A stretch of 64,000 bases of DNA. Origin: JBIYSM02 sp044759095 (lineage in GTDB: Bacteria > Bacillota > Bacilli > Brevibacillales > Brevibacillaceae). The DNA is taken from assembly GCF_044759095.2 (NCBI RefSeq), contig NZ_JBIYSM020000004.1:1-64000 (forward strand). Direction: 5' to 3'. The position numbers and the translations under genes are program-made. Shown here piece by piece: positions 50,953-59,439 of the stretch (positions are counted from its first letter, which is position 1; each line of letters opens with the position of its first letter). Below the pieces are notes generated by a model. The model was not told the DNA's origin and did no database searches. It saw only the letters and a program-made list of their open reading frames with translations.

Positions 50953-52504
50953 ACGCTTGATAGAGGCTCTTCAGCGCTATTTTGGATATCCGTCTTTCCG
51001 CCCCGGCCAGCTTGAAATGATCGAACGGGTGATGGCCGGAAAAAATGTTCTCGGCCTGCTTGCCACCGGTGGAGGCAAGTCCATTACCTATCAGCTTCCG
51101 TCATTGCTGCTCCCCGGTCTGGTTGTGGTAGTGTCGCCGCTTATCTCGTTAATGATGGATCAAGTCCAGCAGCTGAGGTCACGAAGGCTTATTTCGGCAG
51201 CTTATCTGAACAGTTCGCTGGATCCTTCAGAGATGAAACAGCTGATGAGAGAGATCCGGCAGGGAAAATTCAAACTTGTTTACGTCTCACCGGAAAAACT
51301 GCAGCAGCCCGCCGTTTTACAAGTGTTGGGTGCGTGTGGGGTCTCTCTTCTTGCGGTTGACGAAGCCCACTGCATCTCACAATGGGGGCACGACTTTCGC
51401 ACCGACTACCTGAGGCTGCCGGATGCGTTTGCAAAACTGGGGGACCCGCCGGTGTTGGCTGTAACGGCGACGGCTACGCAGGCTGTTCGTGAGGAAATCT
51501 GCCAGTTGTTTGGCATTCACCTTGATGATGTGGTCATGCGGCCATTGAATCGGCGCAACATTGCCCTAGACATTATACCCGTTTGCTCGGAAGCAAAGAG
51601 ACGGGAGCGGGTGCTTGAAGCAATGGAGGATCTTCAAGGCCCCGGCATCGTGTATTGCGGGACGAGACAGGCCGTCGATGCTCTCGTTGGGCACTACCAG
51701 ATGACCGGCAGAAAACGGGTACACGGATATCACGGCGGGATGAATGGGATGGAACGAGCGCTTATTCAACAGCAGTTTTTGCAAGACGAACTGGATATCA
51801 TTGTGGCTACCAACGCGTTTGGGATGGGGATCGACAAACCTGACATTCGGTTTGTGTTGCATTACCATTTCCCCTCCAGTCTGGAAGCGTACGCTCAGGA
51901 AATCGGGCGAATCGGGCGGGATGGAAAGCCGGGTTATGCAGGCATGTATTACGCGCAAGAGGATGTACATATCCATACCCACTTGTTGGAAAAGGAGTAT
52001 CCGACAATGGAACAGGCGGAGATCTTTCTCCATCGGGTGTGCCAGGGCAGGCTTTCCTACAGCGACCTGATGACGAACGCCAACATCGGCGAGGAGTTGG
52101 CGCAAATGCTGATGTTCTATTCGGAACAAGCCGGTTTGGTTTCGGAAGTGGCTGCCACTCGGGACGGGTTAGTATGCATTCCCGCACCGATCACGCAACA
52201 TTCGGCCACGATTCAAGACCTTTGGGAAAGAACGGAACGGGCCAAAAAACGAAAACAGCAAAAATTGCGCGACATGCTCCAATGGGTTCATTCGCCAGAC
52301 TGTTTGCGCGCGGGGCTTGTCCGCTATTACGGCGAAACAGGGGAGACCGCTTTTGAAAAGGCGTGCTGCTCCCGATGCGGGTTGGATCGAAGGCTGTACG
52401 AACAAAAGCGCAGCGCCCCGGTTGCTCAGGTGAAAAAAGATTGGGACCTGGAGCAGGCTTTGCGCAGTCTTTTGCCGAAGAAGATGGAAAGAGGAGGAAG
52501 GTGA
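50942..52504 (+). CDS. recQ: RecQ-family ATP-dependent DNA helicase, short type
   Basis: A 520-residue superfamily 2 helicase. Motif I is LATGGGKS (about residues 39-46), motif II is DEAH (from D140), motif III AVTATAT, and motif VI QEIGRIGRDG. A cysteine set near the C-terminus (CCSRCGLD) is the RecQ zinc site. There is no HRDC domain, so it resembles B. subtilis RecS more than full-length RecQ. It takes part in fork repair and recombination. Confidence 0.92.
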   Translation: MVRERLIEALQRYFGYPSFRPGQLEMIERVMAGKNVLGLLATGGGKSITYQLPSLLLPGLVVVVSPLISLMMDQVQQLRSRRLISAAYLNSSLDPSEMKQLMREIRQGKFKLVYVSPEKLQQPAVLQVLGACGVSLLAVDEAHCISQWGHDFRTDYLRLPDAFAKLGDPPVLAVTATATQAVREEICQLFGIHLDDVVMRPLNRRNIALDIIPVCSEAKRRERVLEAMEDLQGPGIVYCGTRQAVDALVGHYQMTGRKRVHGYHGGMNGMERALIQQQFLQDELDIIVATNAFGMGIDKPDIRFVLHYHFPSSLEAYAQEIGRIGRDGKPGYAGMYYAQEDVHIHTHLLEKEYPTMEQAEIFLHRVCQGRLSYSDLMTNANIGEELAQMLMFYSEQAGLVSEVAATRDGLVCIPAPITQHSATIQDLWERTERAKKRKQQKLRDMLQWVHSPDCLRAGLVRYYGETGETAFEKACCSRCGLDRRLYEQKRSAPVAQVKKDWDLEQALRSLLPKKMERGGR

Positions 52505-52507
52505 AGC

Positions 52508-53080
52508 GTGTCAAACCCGCTAGATGAGCTGGATATCCGCACTCTGCGCCTCAACCTTTGTATAACGCAAGGGATCGTGTGGGCTTTGGCGGCTTCCGCC
52601 AGCTTCCTTATCCACGGCCGAGAAAAGACATACCTGATGTTCACCATTTCCGACCGGCTTGATTTTGCCTATGCGGGCGGGGTGGCGATGCTTGCAGTAG
52701 GCGCCAGCATCGCCATGGCACGGTATCTGCCGCGGACATGGCAGGATGACGGAAACATCAACGAGCGAATCTTTATCGGTCTTCCTTTTTGGCAGACCCT
52801 GGGACTTTGCATCACCGTAGGAGTTGGCGAAGAATGGCTATTCCGCGGTGTTCTGCAGCCATTGATTGGAAATGTGTGGACCAGTTTGGTGTTCATGCTG
52901 GTTCACGTTCGTTATTTGCGCAAACCCCTGCTGCTTGTCAGCGTATTTGGAACCAGCTACCTGCTGGGCTGCTTGTTTGAGCTACATGACAGCCTTCTTC
53001 CGCCGATTTTCGCCCACATCGTGATTGATTTATCGCTCGCTGTTTATCTGCAGAAGACCCATCGAGAAGGGAGGAACTAA
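52508..53080 (+). CDS. ypbD: CPBP-family intramembrane metalloprotease
   Basis: A 190-residue membrane protein of the CAAX protease/bacteriocin-processing family. The catalytic pair is E108-E109 in GVGEEWLFRG, with H133 and H170 (FAHIVIDL) as further ligands. About five membrane segments. GTG at 52508, three bases after recQ, follows GAGGAGG. Substrate unknown. The order recQ-ypbD-ypbE is as in B. subtilis. Confidence 0.88.
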   Translation: MSNPLDELDIRTLRLNLCITQGIVWALAASASFLIHGREKTYLMFTISDRLDFAYAGGVAMLAVGASIAMARYLPRTWQDDGNINERIFIGLPFWQTLGLCITVGVGEEWLFRGVLQPLIGNVWTSLVFMLVHVRYLRKPLLLVSVFGTSYLLGCLFELHDSLLPPIFAHIVIDLSLAVYLQKTHREGRN

Positions 53081-53084
53081 TTGA

Positions 53085-53681
53085 ATGTGGAGACGTAAGC
53101 GAACCTCAAAACCGGATGAATCCCGTCCTCGAGAAGCTGTGCATGCCGAAGGACTGCCTTCTCGAAAGGTGCGCCACTCCAAAAGGAAAATCTCGTTCGC
53201 TGCTATGCTTGGACCAGGAATCGCCGTCTTCGGAGCCATTTTTTTCGGTCTCGTCGGGCTGGAACTGTACCAGGCAAAGCACAGTTCGGCTCCCGATGCG
53301 AACGTGCAGCCCCAACCTCTTGCAACAACGGAAACGCATCCTGTCCAATCAGGGCAAAAGGCCACGGAGGCATCATCGAAGCAATCGAACACCGGGGCAG
53401 CCGCTCCCTCCCCTGCTCAATCGAAGTCCAATGCTCAAAAAACCGAAGCGAACCCGATCGTGAAGCCCGCCGTCGTATCCGTACAACATCAGCCTGTAGG
53501 AACACCTGCCAGGCCAAAGGCAAAAAGGCACGTCGTAAAAAAGGGAGATACCTTGTTCAAACTGTCCCGCCTCTATTATGGCAATCATTCCGGTGTAGCC
53601 AGGATTGCCAGCTACAACGGTCTGCGTCCCGACCAGCAATTGATCGCCGGAACCGTGATCAAGATTCCCGTGAAGCAGTAA
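53085..53681 (+). CDS. ypbE: LysM-domain membrane protein YpbE
   Basis: A 198-residue protein. A basic cytoplasmic head (residues 1-42), one membrane segment (about 43-63), a long P/Q/A/K-rich linker, and a C-terminal LysM domain (about 146-197, starting HVVKKGDTLFKLSRLYYGN) that should bind peptidoglycan. It starts four bases after ypbD. Role unknown. Confidence 0.88.
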   Translation: MWRRKRTSKPDESRPREAVHAEGLPSRKVRHSKRKISFAAMLGPGIAVFGAIFFGLVGLELYQAKHSSAPDANVQPQPLATTETHPVQSGQKATEASSKQSNTGAAAPSPAQSKSNAQKTEANPIVKPAVVSVQHQPVGTPARPKAKRHVVKKGDTLFKLSRLYYGNHSGVARIASYNGLRPDQQLIAGTVIKIPVKQ

Positions 53682-53738
53682 TGAACGTGCGGTAAAACGG
53701 GCAGGATAACGGGAAATGGTCAGGGCGGAGGACAGCGG

Positions 53739-54647
53739 ATGATCTATGATACGGTGGTGATCGGCGGGGGTATTGCCGGACTTCAGGCATCCATACAGTT
53801 GGCCCGTTCCTTGCGGGATGTGGTTGTGATCGACAATCATCGTGGGCGCTCCGTTGCGGCAAAGCGATACGGCAATCTGCTTGGTTTTCCCGACGGCATC
53901 AGCGGAGAAGGGTTGCGGCATACGGGTGTGGTGCAGGCAGAACGATTGGGTGTGGAGTTCATCAGGGAGGAAGCGATATCCCTGGGGCAGGACCCGTCCG
54001 GCACTTTCCGGGTCGGCTTGGATAGCGGACAAAGTGTAGAAGGCAGAACCATTTTGATGGCGACAGGCGTATCTGACGCGTTCCCCGCTCTTCCCGGTCT
54101 ATCGGAATGTCTCGGGGTAAGTGTGTTCATTTGTCCGGATTGTGACGGTTACGAAATCATCGACCGGGAAACAGCCGTGATCGGAGAGGGACCCAACGCT
54201 TTGGCATTGGCCAAGGTTCTGACCCGTTTTTCCCGGAAATTGATGATTGTGAACCACACGGGCAAGCCGGTCAAGAATGAAGAACTGACCCGCTTGCAGT
54301 CGCATAACATCCCGGTGATGGATGCGCGGGTGGAACGAATGGAACAAAGCGGCGGTCAATTGCAGGCGCTTCAATTGTCTGCTGGAGATCGGCTGGAGGT
54401 CTCTTGCGCATTCCTTGCCTTTCCTGGAACCCGTCCCAATACCCGTCTGCTTCAGCCTTTTTCGGTTGCGTCCAACGAATGGGGATATGTAGAGGTTGAT
54501 CCCAGAACCAAGGAGACCAGCTGCCGAAACATCTGGGCGGTGGGGGATATCTGTGCTCATTCCCAGATGGTATCGATTGCAATGGGAGACGGTTCGCAGG
54601 CAGCGGTCTGGATACACAAGCGGTTGATGGAAGAAAAACAGGAATAG
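53739..54647 (+). CDS. thioredoxin-reductase-like FAD/NAD(P) oxidoreductase
   Basis: A 302-residue flavoprotein. The FAD motif VVIGGGIAGLQASIQ starts at about residue 6, the redox cysteines C132 and C135 are in CPDCDGYE, and the second nucleotide motif is AVIGEGPNALAL. The C-terminal WAVGDIC binds FAD. The general build is TrxB, but the CPDC centre and the weak NADPH motif suggest a side branch with its own partner. It starts 58 bases after ypbE and ends in a strong terminator. Confidence 0.85.
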   Translation: MIYDTVVIGGGIAGLQASIQLARSLRDVVVIDNHRGRSVAAKRYGNLLGFPDGISGEGLRHTGVVQAERLGVEFIREEAISLGQDPSGTFRVGLDSGQSVEGRTILMATGVSDAFPALPGLSECLGVSVFICPDCDGYEIIDRETAVIGEGPNALALAKVLTRFSRKLMIVNHTGKPVKNEELTRLQSHNIPVMDARVERMEQSGGQLQALQLSAGDRLEVSCAFLAFPGTRPNTRLLQPFSVASNEWGYVEVDPRTKETSCRNIWAVGDICAHSQMVSIAMGDGSQAAVWIHKRLMEEKQE

Positions 54648-54649
54648 AC

Positions 54650-54688
54650 AAACGCCATTTTCCTGCCGGGATGGCGTTTCTTTTTTTT
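54650..54688 (+). terminator. terminator after the flavoprotein gene
   Basis: AAACGCCAT pairs with ATGGCGTTT, followed by CTTTTTTTT. Confidence 0.88.
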
Positions 54689-54754
54689 GGCACAACGAGC
54701 AAGCGGTGCAAATATATTTGGTAAGGAAGTTGTAACAGTAGGAGGCGTATGCAC

Positions 54755-55186
54755 ATGTTGCTGTTCGTACGCGAACTCATGCGCGGAATGCTGGCGTGGA
54801 TGTGCGGAAATTGGGCTGTCAGCAGTGTACCGGTGTCACCGCTTCTCTCGCTTGCTCACTGGAGTGACATCGTTACGCTTTTCCTCTTTCGACCAGCCGG
54901 TTTTCTGGTCTCTGCCGTTGCCTTTGTGTCAGCATGCTGGTTGTTATACAAATTGCTTGTCACCCATGGAAAACGTCTGTTTCAACCGACAGCCCTTCAC
55001 GGAGCAGACCGGTTTTTGCATGCGCTGGTCTGGTTGTTTTCCCTCTACGTTGCGTATATCCAACTGGTAAAGATTCCAATACCTACGCTGGTTGCAATCT
55101 GCCTGATGGCCGCAATCAAGTTCTCCTCCTTCATTCGTCGGCGAAACCTGCGCGAGGAATTCGACCAACCGGTTGGAAAAAAGTAA
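54755..55186 (+). CDS. hypothetical membrane protein, 143 residues
   Basis: A protein with about four hydrophobic segments (around residues 28-48, 55-72, 88-105 and 108-125) and a charged C-terminal tail (RRRNLREEFDQPVGKK). The second of two ATG codons was chosen because it is 9 bases after AGGAGG, against 3 for the first. I do not recognise it. It converges with the deacetylase gene. Confidence 0.7.
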   Translation: MLLFVRELMRGMLAWMCGNWAVSSVPVSPLLSLAHWSDIVTLFLFRPAGFLVSAVAFVSACWLLYKLLVTHGKRLFQPTALHGADRFLHALVWLFSLYVAYIQLVKIPIPTLVAICLMAAIKFSSFIRRRNLREEFDQPVGKK

Positions 55187-55194
55187 ACCGAAGC

Positions 55195-56046
55195 TTACTT
55201 CGCCTCGGTTGGAAGGACAAACTGATAGCCGTCTTTCTCCAGTTGGGTCAAAATGGCATCCAGTTCGGTTGCGGTCCAGACGCGGTCGTGAAAGAGGATG
55301 TTGCCGCCGCTGTGAACGGTGCTGATCACTTGGCGAGTAATTCCGTTTGGTTTTTTGTACACGGCCGGCTCCCAGTCGAGCGATCCGACAGACCAGTTCA
55401 TGGACACCATTCCCTGTTCCCGGCAAATGGTTTCCGACACTGGTGTGCCGGCACCAAAAGGAGGGCGAAAATACTTCGGTTTTTCTCCCAGCACATCGGC
55501 GATGAGCTGACTGGTACTGACGATTTCCTCACGCTGTTTCTCGGCAGGAAGCTTTCGCAGGTTTTCGTGCCACCACGTATGATTCCCGACAAGATGTCCG
55601 CGTTTGTGTATTTCCCGCAGAAGGGCGGCTTTTTCCGGAATGACTGCATACGTTCCATCCTGCTTTTTTTTCGCGACCTGATGACCGTTAATAAACCAAA
55701 TCGATTTGACCTTATGCCGATCCAGAATGTCCAGCAGCTCCATCGTCGCTTCTCCCGCGGGACCATCGTCAAACGTCAGCAGCAACACTTTTTCATTTGG
55801 TTCGTCCGGGTTCTGAATGCGAAAGGTTTTCGGGTTCAATTCATAACGCAAAGGCTTTTCGGTCGTTGTACGCGGAGACGGCGCCTGTACGTCAGGAGGA
55901 TCCGGCAGCGGCAAACCGGCAGGTGCAACGGGGTCAGGCTGTTGAATCACGGGTTTTGCATCAGGCTTATCATCAGGGACAGCGGCACTCGAGCATGACG
56001 TCAACAAAAGACAAAGCCACAAAGTCAAGCGTTTTACGTCAAACAC
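55195..56046 (-). CDS. polysaccharide deacetylase lipoprotein
   Basis: A 283-residue carbohydrate esterase 4 protein. The signal peptide ends LLLTSC with the lipid cysteine at residue 18; a proline-rich linker leads to the NodB domain. Catalytic motifs are LLTFDDGP, GNHTWWHENLR (metal histidines), FRPPFGAGTP and the late LFHDR. It probably trims acetyl groups from cell-wall glycans at the outer membrane face. The GTG at 56046 is the best start visible but its ribosome site is weak. Confidence 0.85.
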   Translation of the reverse strand: MFDVKRLTLWLCLLLTSCSSAAVPDDKPDAKPVIQQPDPVAPAGLPLPDPPDVQAPSPRTTTEKPLRYELNPKTFRIQNPDEPNEKVLLLTFDDGPAGEATMELLDILDRHKVKSIWFINGHQVAKKKQDGTYAVIPEKAALLREIHKRGHLVGNHTWWHENLRKLPAEKQREEIVSTSQLIADVLGEKPKYFRPPFGAGTPVSETICREQGMVSMNWSVGSLDWEPAVYKKPNGITRQVISTVHSGGNILFHDRVWTATELDAILTQLEKDGYQFVLPTEAK

Positions 56047-56373
56047 CTCCAATCCTGTAGTACAATATATCACGCCTGTGTCTCATTTCATGCTGCCTGG
56101 ATGTTTCCTGGGAAAGCGCAGAATGTGACACGCTCCAACAAGACGCGCCTGTCAGGGCAGTTTATCGACAGCGTTCGAGATGGCGCGCGGATCCGGAAGT
56201 GTCATCCCGCTATGTTCTTGTCCACAAATATGGTATGATAAAGCTAACTCCGGTATTTCCCTATCGTATAAAAATAGATGAATGTCGCATGTGTTTCCTC
56301 GGAAAATGCGGAGAACTCTTACAGGCTGTGATTCATAATTTGTAGTACGACTGGATGGCGAGGAGGGACAGTC
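56047..56373. other. intergenic region between divergent deacetylase and mecA-like genes
   Basis: Contains a stem CGCGCC (56144-56149) with GGCGCG (56182-56187), nested around CTGTC/GACAG. It also has an extended -10 promoter for the rightward gene, TGGTATGAT at 56231-56239. No convincing gene. Confidence 0.5.
56231..56239 (+). promoter_or_regulatory. extended -10 promoter for the mecA-like gene
   Basis: TG-G-TATGAT fits the TGnTATAAT extended -10. The leader is about 130 bases. No good -35 was found. Confidence 0.4.
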
Positions 56374-56970
56374 ATGCGTGTTGAACGCCTTGGTCAAGAC
56401 AAGATACGAATCTTTTTAACGTTTGACGATCTTTCGGAGCGAGGTATTGAAAAAGAAGACATGTGGCGTGACATTCCAAAAGTACATGAACTGTTCAACG
56501 ACATGATGGAACAGGCCTATCAAGAACTGGGTTTCGAAGTGTCAGGTCCTGTTGCCGTTGAAGTTTTCGCCTTGCCAGCACAGGGAATGGTCGTGATCGT
56601 AACTCGTGGCAAAACCGGCTCAAAGGTGGAAAAGGAAGAGGAGTACGACGAGGAAGTATACGAGTTGGAAGTGACTTTGGAAGAAAGCGACCTCATCCTC
56701 TATTCCTTCCGGGACTTTGAACATATGGTTGAAGCAGCGCATCGTATAAATGCATTTTTAACAAACGGAGGAGCTGCCTACTTCTACCAGGGAAAATACT
56801 ACCTCGTCCTCGAGGAAGTGGACCTGGATCAGGAACGATACCAAAAGTTGATTGCGATCCTCTCTGAATATGGTGAAGCGACACCAACTACAGTCTACGT
56901 ACTGGAGGAATACGGTAAAGTAATCATTGCTGACGATGCCGTAAAAGAGATCTGCAAACGATTCTCGTAA
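56374..56970 (+). CDS. ypbH: MecA-family adaptor protein YpbH (MecB)
   Basis: A 198-residue adaptor. The N-terminal domain (MRVERLGQDKIRIFLTFDDLSERG) captures substrates; an acidic linker (KEEEYDEEVYELE, about residues 90-102) precedes the C-terminal ClpC-binding domain. Position near recQ and gdh matches B. subtilis ypbH rather than mecA. It delivers proteins to ClpCP, with effects on competence and sporulation. ATG follows GAGGAGGG. Confidence 0.88.
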   Translation: MRVERLGQDKIRIFLTFDDLSERGIEKEDMWRDIPKVHELFNDMMEQAYQELGFEVSGPVAVEVFALPAQGMVVIVTRGKTGSKVEKEEEYDEEVYELEVTLEESDLILYSFRDFEHMVEAAHRINAFLTNGGAAYFYQGKYYLVLEEVDLDQERYQKLIAILSEYGEATPTTVYVLEEYGKVIIADDAVKEICKRFS

Positions 56971-56976
56971 AACACA

Positions 56977-57005
56977 GCACCTAGTTGAAGTAACTAGGTG
57001 CTTTT
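56977..57005. terminator. terminator shared by converging genes
   Basis: GCACCTAGTT pairs perfectly with AACTAGGTGC across 5 bases, followed by TTTT on the plus strand. The stop codon of the minus-strand gene lies inside the stem. Confidence 0.8.
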
Positions 57006-57752
57006 ACTGTCAATCCCGGCAAACAGGTCGCTTTCCTTCCCTTTCACCTCGTAACCGGGCAGTTTGTGCCAGGCTAGAATAAAGTGATTGACGGCTCTGA
57101 CATGACGGTAGTCTCCTCCAATCACACCGGGGAAGACGCGGTTGATGGAAAGGTGCTGCGTTTTGTGAGCAAGCAGAGCTTGCGCAACCTGAGGGACGTA
57201 TTGGGGAGCGGAAATTTCTGTCGTGACCGCTTCGTACGGATCGGTATACGGTGGGGAAATGACCCCGAAAGATTCAGCCGACGAATGCGTTACATAATAC
57301 ATTTTCTTTACCGGGCTTCCTGCAAGCGGCAGCTTCTCCATCGCGAGTCGGGTCGCTTTCGAGATGACAATATGATCCGGATGACCGGAAATTCCGTGCG
57401 GAGCAAAGGTAATGACGATTTGCGGCTGATGACGCTGAATGGCTGCATGAATCTGGGCGATTAGTTCGTCCATCGGCACTTCATTCAGGTGCTTGTCTTC
57501 GTAATCCAGAATGTCGACGTGGGCGATCCCCAGAATGCTGGCTGCTTCTCGCAGTTCGCGCTCACGGTAGACAGGCAATTCTCCAGGAAGACAAACCGGC
57601 GGATCTCCCGCTTTGCCTGCTTGCCCTCGTGTCGCGCAAAGCAAGGAGACGACGGCTCGCTCCTCATTGACATACTTGGCGATCGTCACTCCGGAGGTGA
57701 AGGTCTCATCGTCCGGATGGGCAAAGACGAACAATATGCGTTTCTCGTTCAT
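56994..57752 (-). CDS. PIG-L family deacetylase (possible bacillithiol enzyme BshB2)
   Basis: A 252-residue zinc deacetylase of the LmbE/PIG-L family. The zinc motif HPDDE is at residues 12-16 and the third ligand lies in SGHPDHI. In Firmicutes such enzymes remove acetate from GlcNAc-malate in bacillithiol synthesis. No other bsh gene is in the window, so the substrate is uncertain. The ATG at 57752 follows CAGGAGGTAA. Confidence 0.85.
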   Translation of the reverse strand: MNEKRILFVFAHPDDETFTSGVTIAKYVNEERAVVSLLCATRGQAGKAGDPPVCLPGELPVYRERELREAASILGIAHVDILDYEDKHLNEVPMDELIAQIHAAIQRHQPQIVITFAPHGISGHPDHIVISKATRLAMEKLPLAGSPVKKMYYVTHSSAESFGVISPPYTDPYEAVTTEISAPQYVPQVAQALLAHKTQHLSINRVFPGVIGGDYRHVRAVNHFILAWHKLPGYEVKGKESDLFAGIDSKST

Positions 57753-58055
57753 GATTACCTCCTGTGTAAGGGAAACATTCCTCTCCTATTATGGCACATT
57801 ACTGGCAAAAAGGCAGGGTAAGCAGTGTCACGAATGTACTTCGAGCGAGCCCAAGTTTCCTCAGAGGCTCATGAAACGTTGTCTATCTGGAAACCATAAC
57901 AATATTGTTTCAGCATTTTTATTCACGAATCTGGAAATATAAAACGGGAAGCGTGCTTTCTCTTTAAAAATGGGAATTTTCTTCTTCTCATCCCTGATAC
58001 AAGCGTGTATACTTAACGATGGATTTACCGACATACTATTCTGAGGTGGTAAGTA
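57753..58055. other. intergenic region before gdh
   Basis: About 300 bases between divergent genes. It holds a sigma-54-like element at 57792-57807, an AT-rich central part, and a weak -10 TATACT near 58009. No gene seen. Confidence 0.5.
57792..57807 (+). promoter_or_regulatory. sigma-54 (SigL)-type promoter match upstream of gdh
   Basis: TGGCAC, 5 bases, TGGCA fits the -24/-12 pattern TGGCAC-N5-TTGCA with one mismatch, and the essential GG-N10-GC spacing is exact. B. subtilis rocG uses SigL. Here the leader would be about 240 bases and no activator gene is nearby. Confidence 0.35.
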
Positions 58056-59348
58056 ATGGGTAATCACGAAGTGGTAACCGGAAGTACCCAAGGGAATGAA
58101 CCGAAGCAAGAAAGCATGAACTTGCTGACGTCTACCCAAACGGTCATCAGAGAAGCACTCGAGAAATTAGGTTACCAGGAGTCGATGTATGAACTGTTGA
58201 AGGAGCCGCTTCGCGTTCTCACAGTTCGCATCCCAGTTCGCATGGACAACGGGGAAGTAAAAGTATTTACCGGCTATCGCGCACAGCATAACGACGCGGT
58301 CGGACCGACCAAAGGAGGCATCCGCTTCCACCCCGAAGTTACAGAAGATGAAGTTAAAGCGCTTTCGATTTGGATGAGTTTGAAAGCAGGTATCGTCGAT
58401 CTGCCGTACGGCGGCGGAAAAGGCGGAATTATTTGCGACCCGCGTGAGATGTCTTTCCGTGAATTGGAGCGTCTGAGCCGCGGTTATGTTCGCGCTGTCA
58501 GCCAAATCGTCGGCCCGACAAAAGATATTCCAGCTCCGGATGTCTTTACCAACTCGCAAATTATGGCGTGGATGATGGATGAGTACAGCCGCATTCGCGA
58601 GTTTGACTCCCCGGGCTTTATTACTGGTAAACCAATCGCACTCGGCGGTTCGCACGGGCGTGAAACCGCAACAGCAAAAGGAGTAACGATTTGCATACGG
58701 GAAGCGCTCAAGCGCCGCGGCATCCAATTGGAAGGCGCTCGCGTGGTCGTGCAAGGCTTTGGCAACGCGGGAAGCTACCTGTCCAAGTTCATGCATGACG
58801 CTGGGGCAAAAGTAGTAGGAATTTCTGACGCGTACGGTGCCCTTTACGATCCAAACGGATTGGACATCGATTACCTCTTGGATCGTCGCGATTCATTTGG
58901 TACAGTGACCAAACTGTTTACCAACACCATTTCCAACAAGGAATTGCTTGAACTGGATTGCGACATTCTCGTACCGGCAGCAATTGAAAACCAAATTACC
59001 GCAGCAAACGCGCATAACATTAAAGCGCAGATCGTCGTTGAGGCAGCGAACGGTCCGACGACACTGGAAGCGACCAAAATTCTCACCGAGCGCGGCATCC
59101 TGCTGGTTCCGGACGTTCTCGCAAGCGCGGGTGGCGTAACCGTTTCCTACTTCGAATGGGTGCAAAACAACCAGGGTTATTACTGGACTGAAGAAGAAGT
59201 GGAAGAAAAGCTGGAAAAAGTGATGGTAAAAGCGTTCGAAAACGTATATACCCTCTCCCAAACCCGACGTGTTGACATGCGTCTGGCTGCCTACATGGTG
59301 GGTGCGCGCAAGATGGCAGAAGCGTCCCGCTTCCGCGGTTGGGTGTAA
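58056..59348 (+). CDS. gudB: NAD-specific glutamate dehydrogenase
   Basis: A 430-residue Glu/Leu/Phe/Val dehydrogenase converting glutamate to 2-oxoglutarate and ammonium. The substrate motifs GPTKGGIRFHP and LPYGGGKGG are followed by IPAPDVFTNS and the nucleotide motif VQGFGNAGSYLS. It corresponds to GudB/RocG; gudB lies beside ypbH in B. subtilis, so gudB is preferred. No tandem duplication of the cryptic gudB kind is present. ATG follows GAGGTGG. Confidence 0.93.
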   Translation: MGNHEVVTGSTQGNEPKQESMNLLTSTQTVIREALEKLGYQESMYELLKEPLRVLTVRIPVRMDNGEVKVFTGYRAQHNDAVGPTKGGIRFHPEVTEDEVKALSIWMSLKAGIVDLPYGGGKGGIICDPREMSFRELERLSRGYVRAVSQIVGPTKDIPAPDVFTNSQIMAWMMDEYSRIREFDSPGFITGKPIALGGSHGRETATAKGVTICIREALKRRGIQLEGARVVVQGFGNAGSYLSKFMHDAGAKVVGISDAYGALYDPNGLDIDYLLDRRDSFGTVTKLFTNTISNKELLELDCDILVPAAIENQITAANAHNIKAQIVVEAANGPTTLEATKILTERGILLVPDVLASAGGVTVSYFEWVQNNQGYYWTEEEVEEKLEKVMVKAFENVYTLSQTRRVDMRLAAYMVGARKMAEASRFRGWV

Positions 59349-59373
59349 GCGAAAACACATCGTTGGCCATAAG

Positions 59374-59413
59374 AAAAACCTCCTTTGAGAATTTACTCTC
59401 GAAGGAGGTTTTT
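59374..59413. terminator. terminator between gdh and asparaginase genes
   Basis: AAAACCTCCTT pairs with AAGGAGGTTTT with an inner GAGA/TCTC; T tails exist on both sides, serving both converging genes. Confidence 0.85.
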
Positions 59414-59439
59414 CATTGTTGTCAACTGCATCGTCTGAT

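Noticed and set aside
55183..55214. Possible terminator between the converging genes at 55186 and 55195
   Set aside because: AACCGA can pair with TCGGTT across a wide loop, but there is no T tract on either strand and the arm lies inside coding sequence.
54934..55998. 354-codon plus-strand frame crossing the hypothetical membrane gene and the deacetylase gene
   Set aside because: Out of frame with the first and antisense to the second, which has intact esterase motifs.
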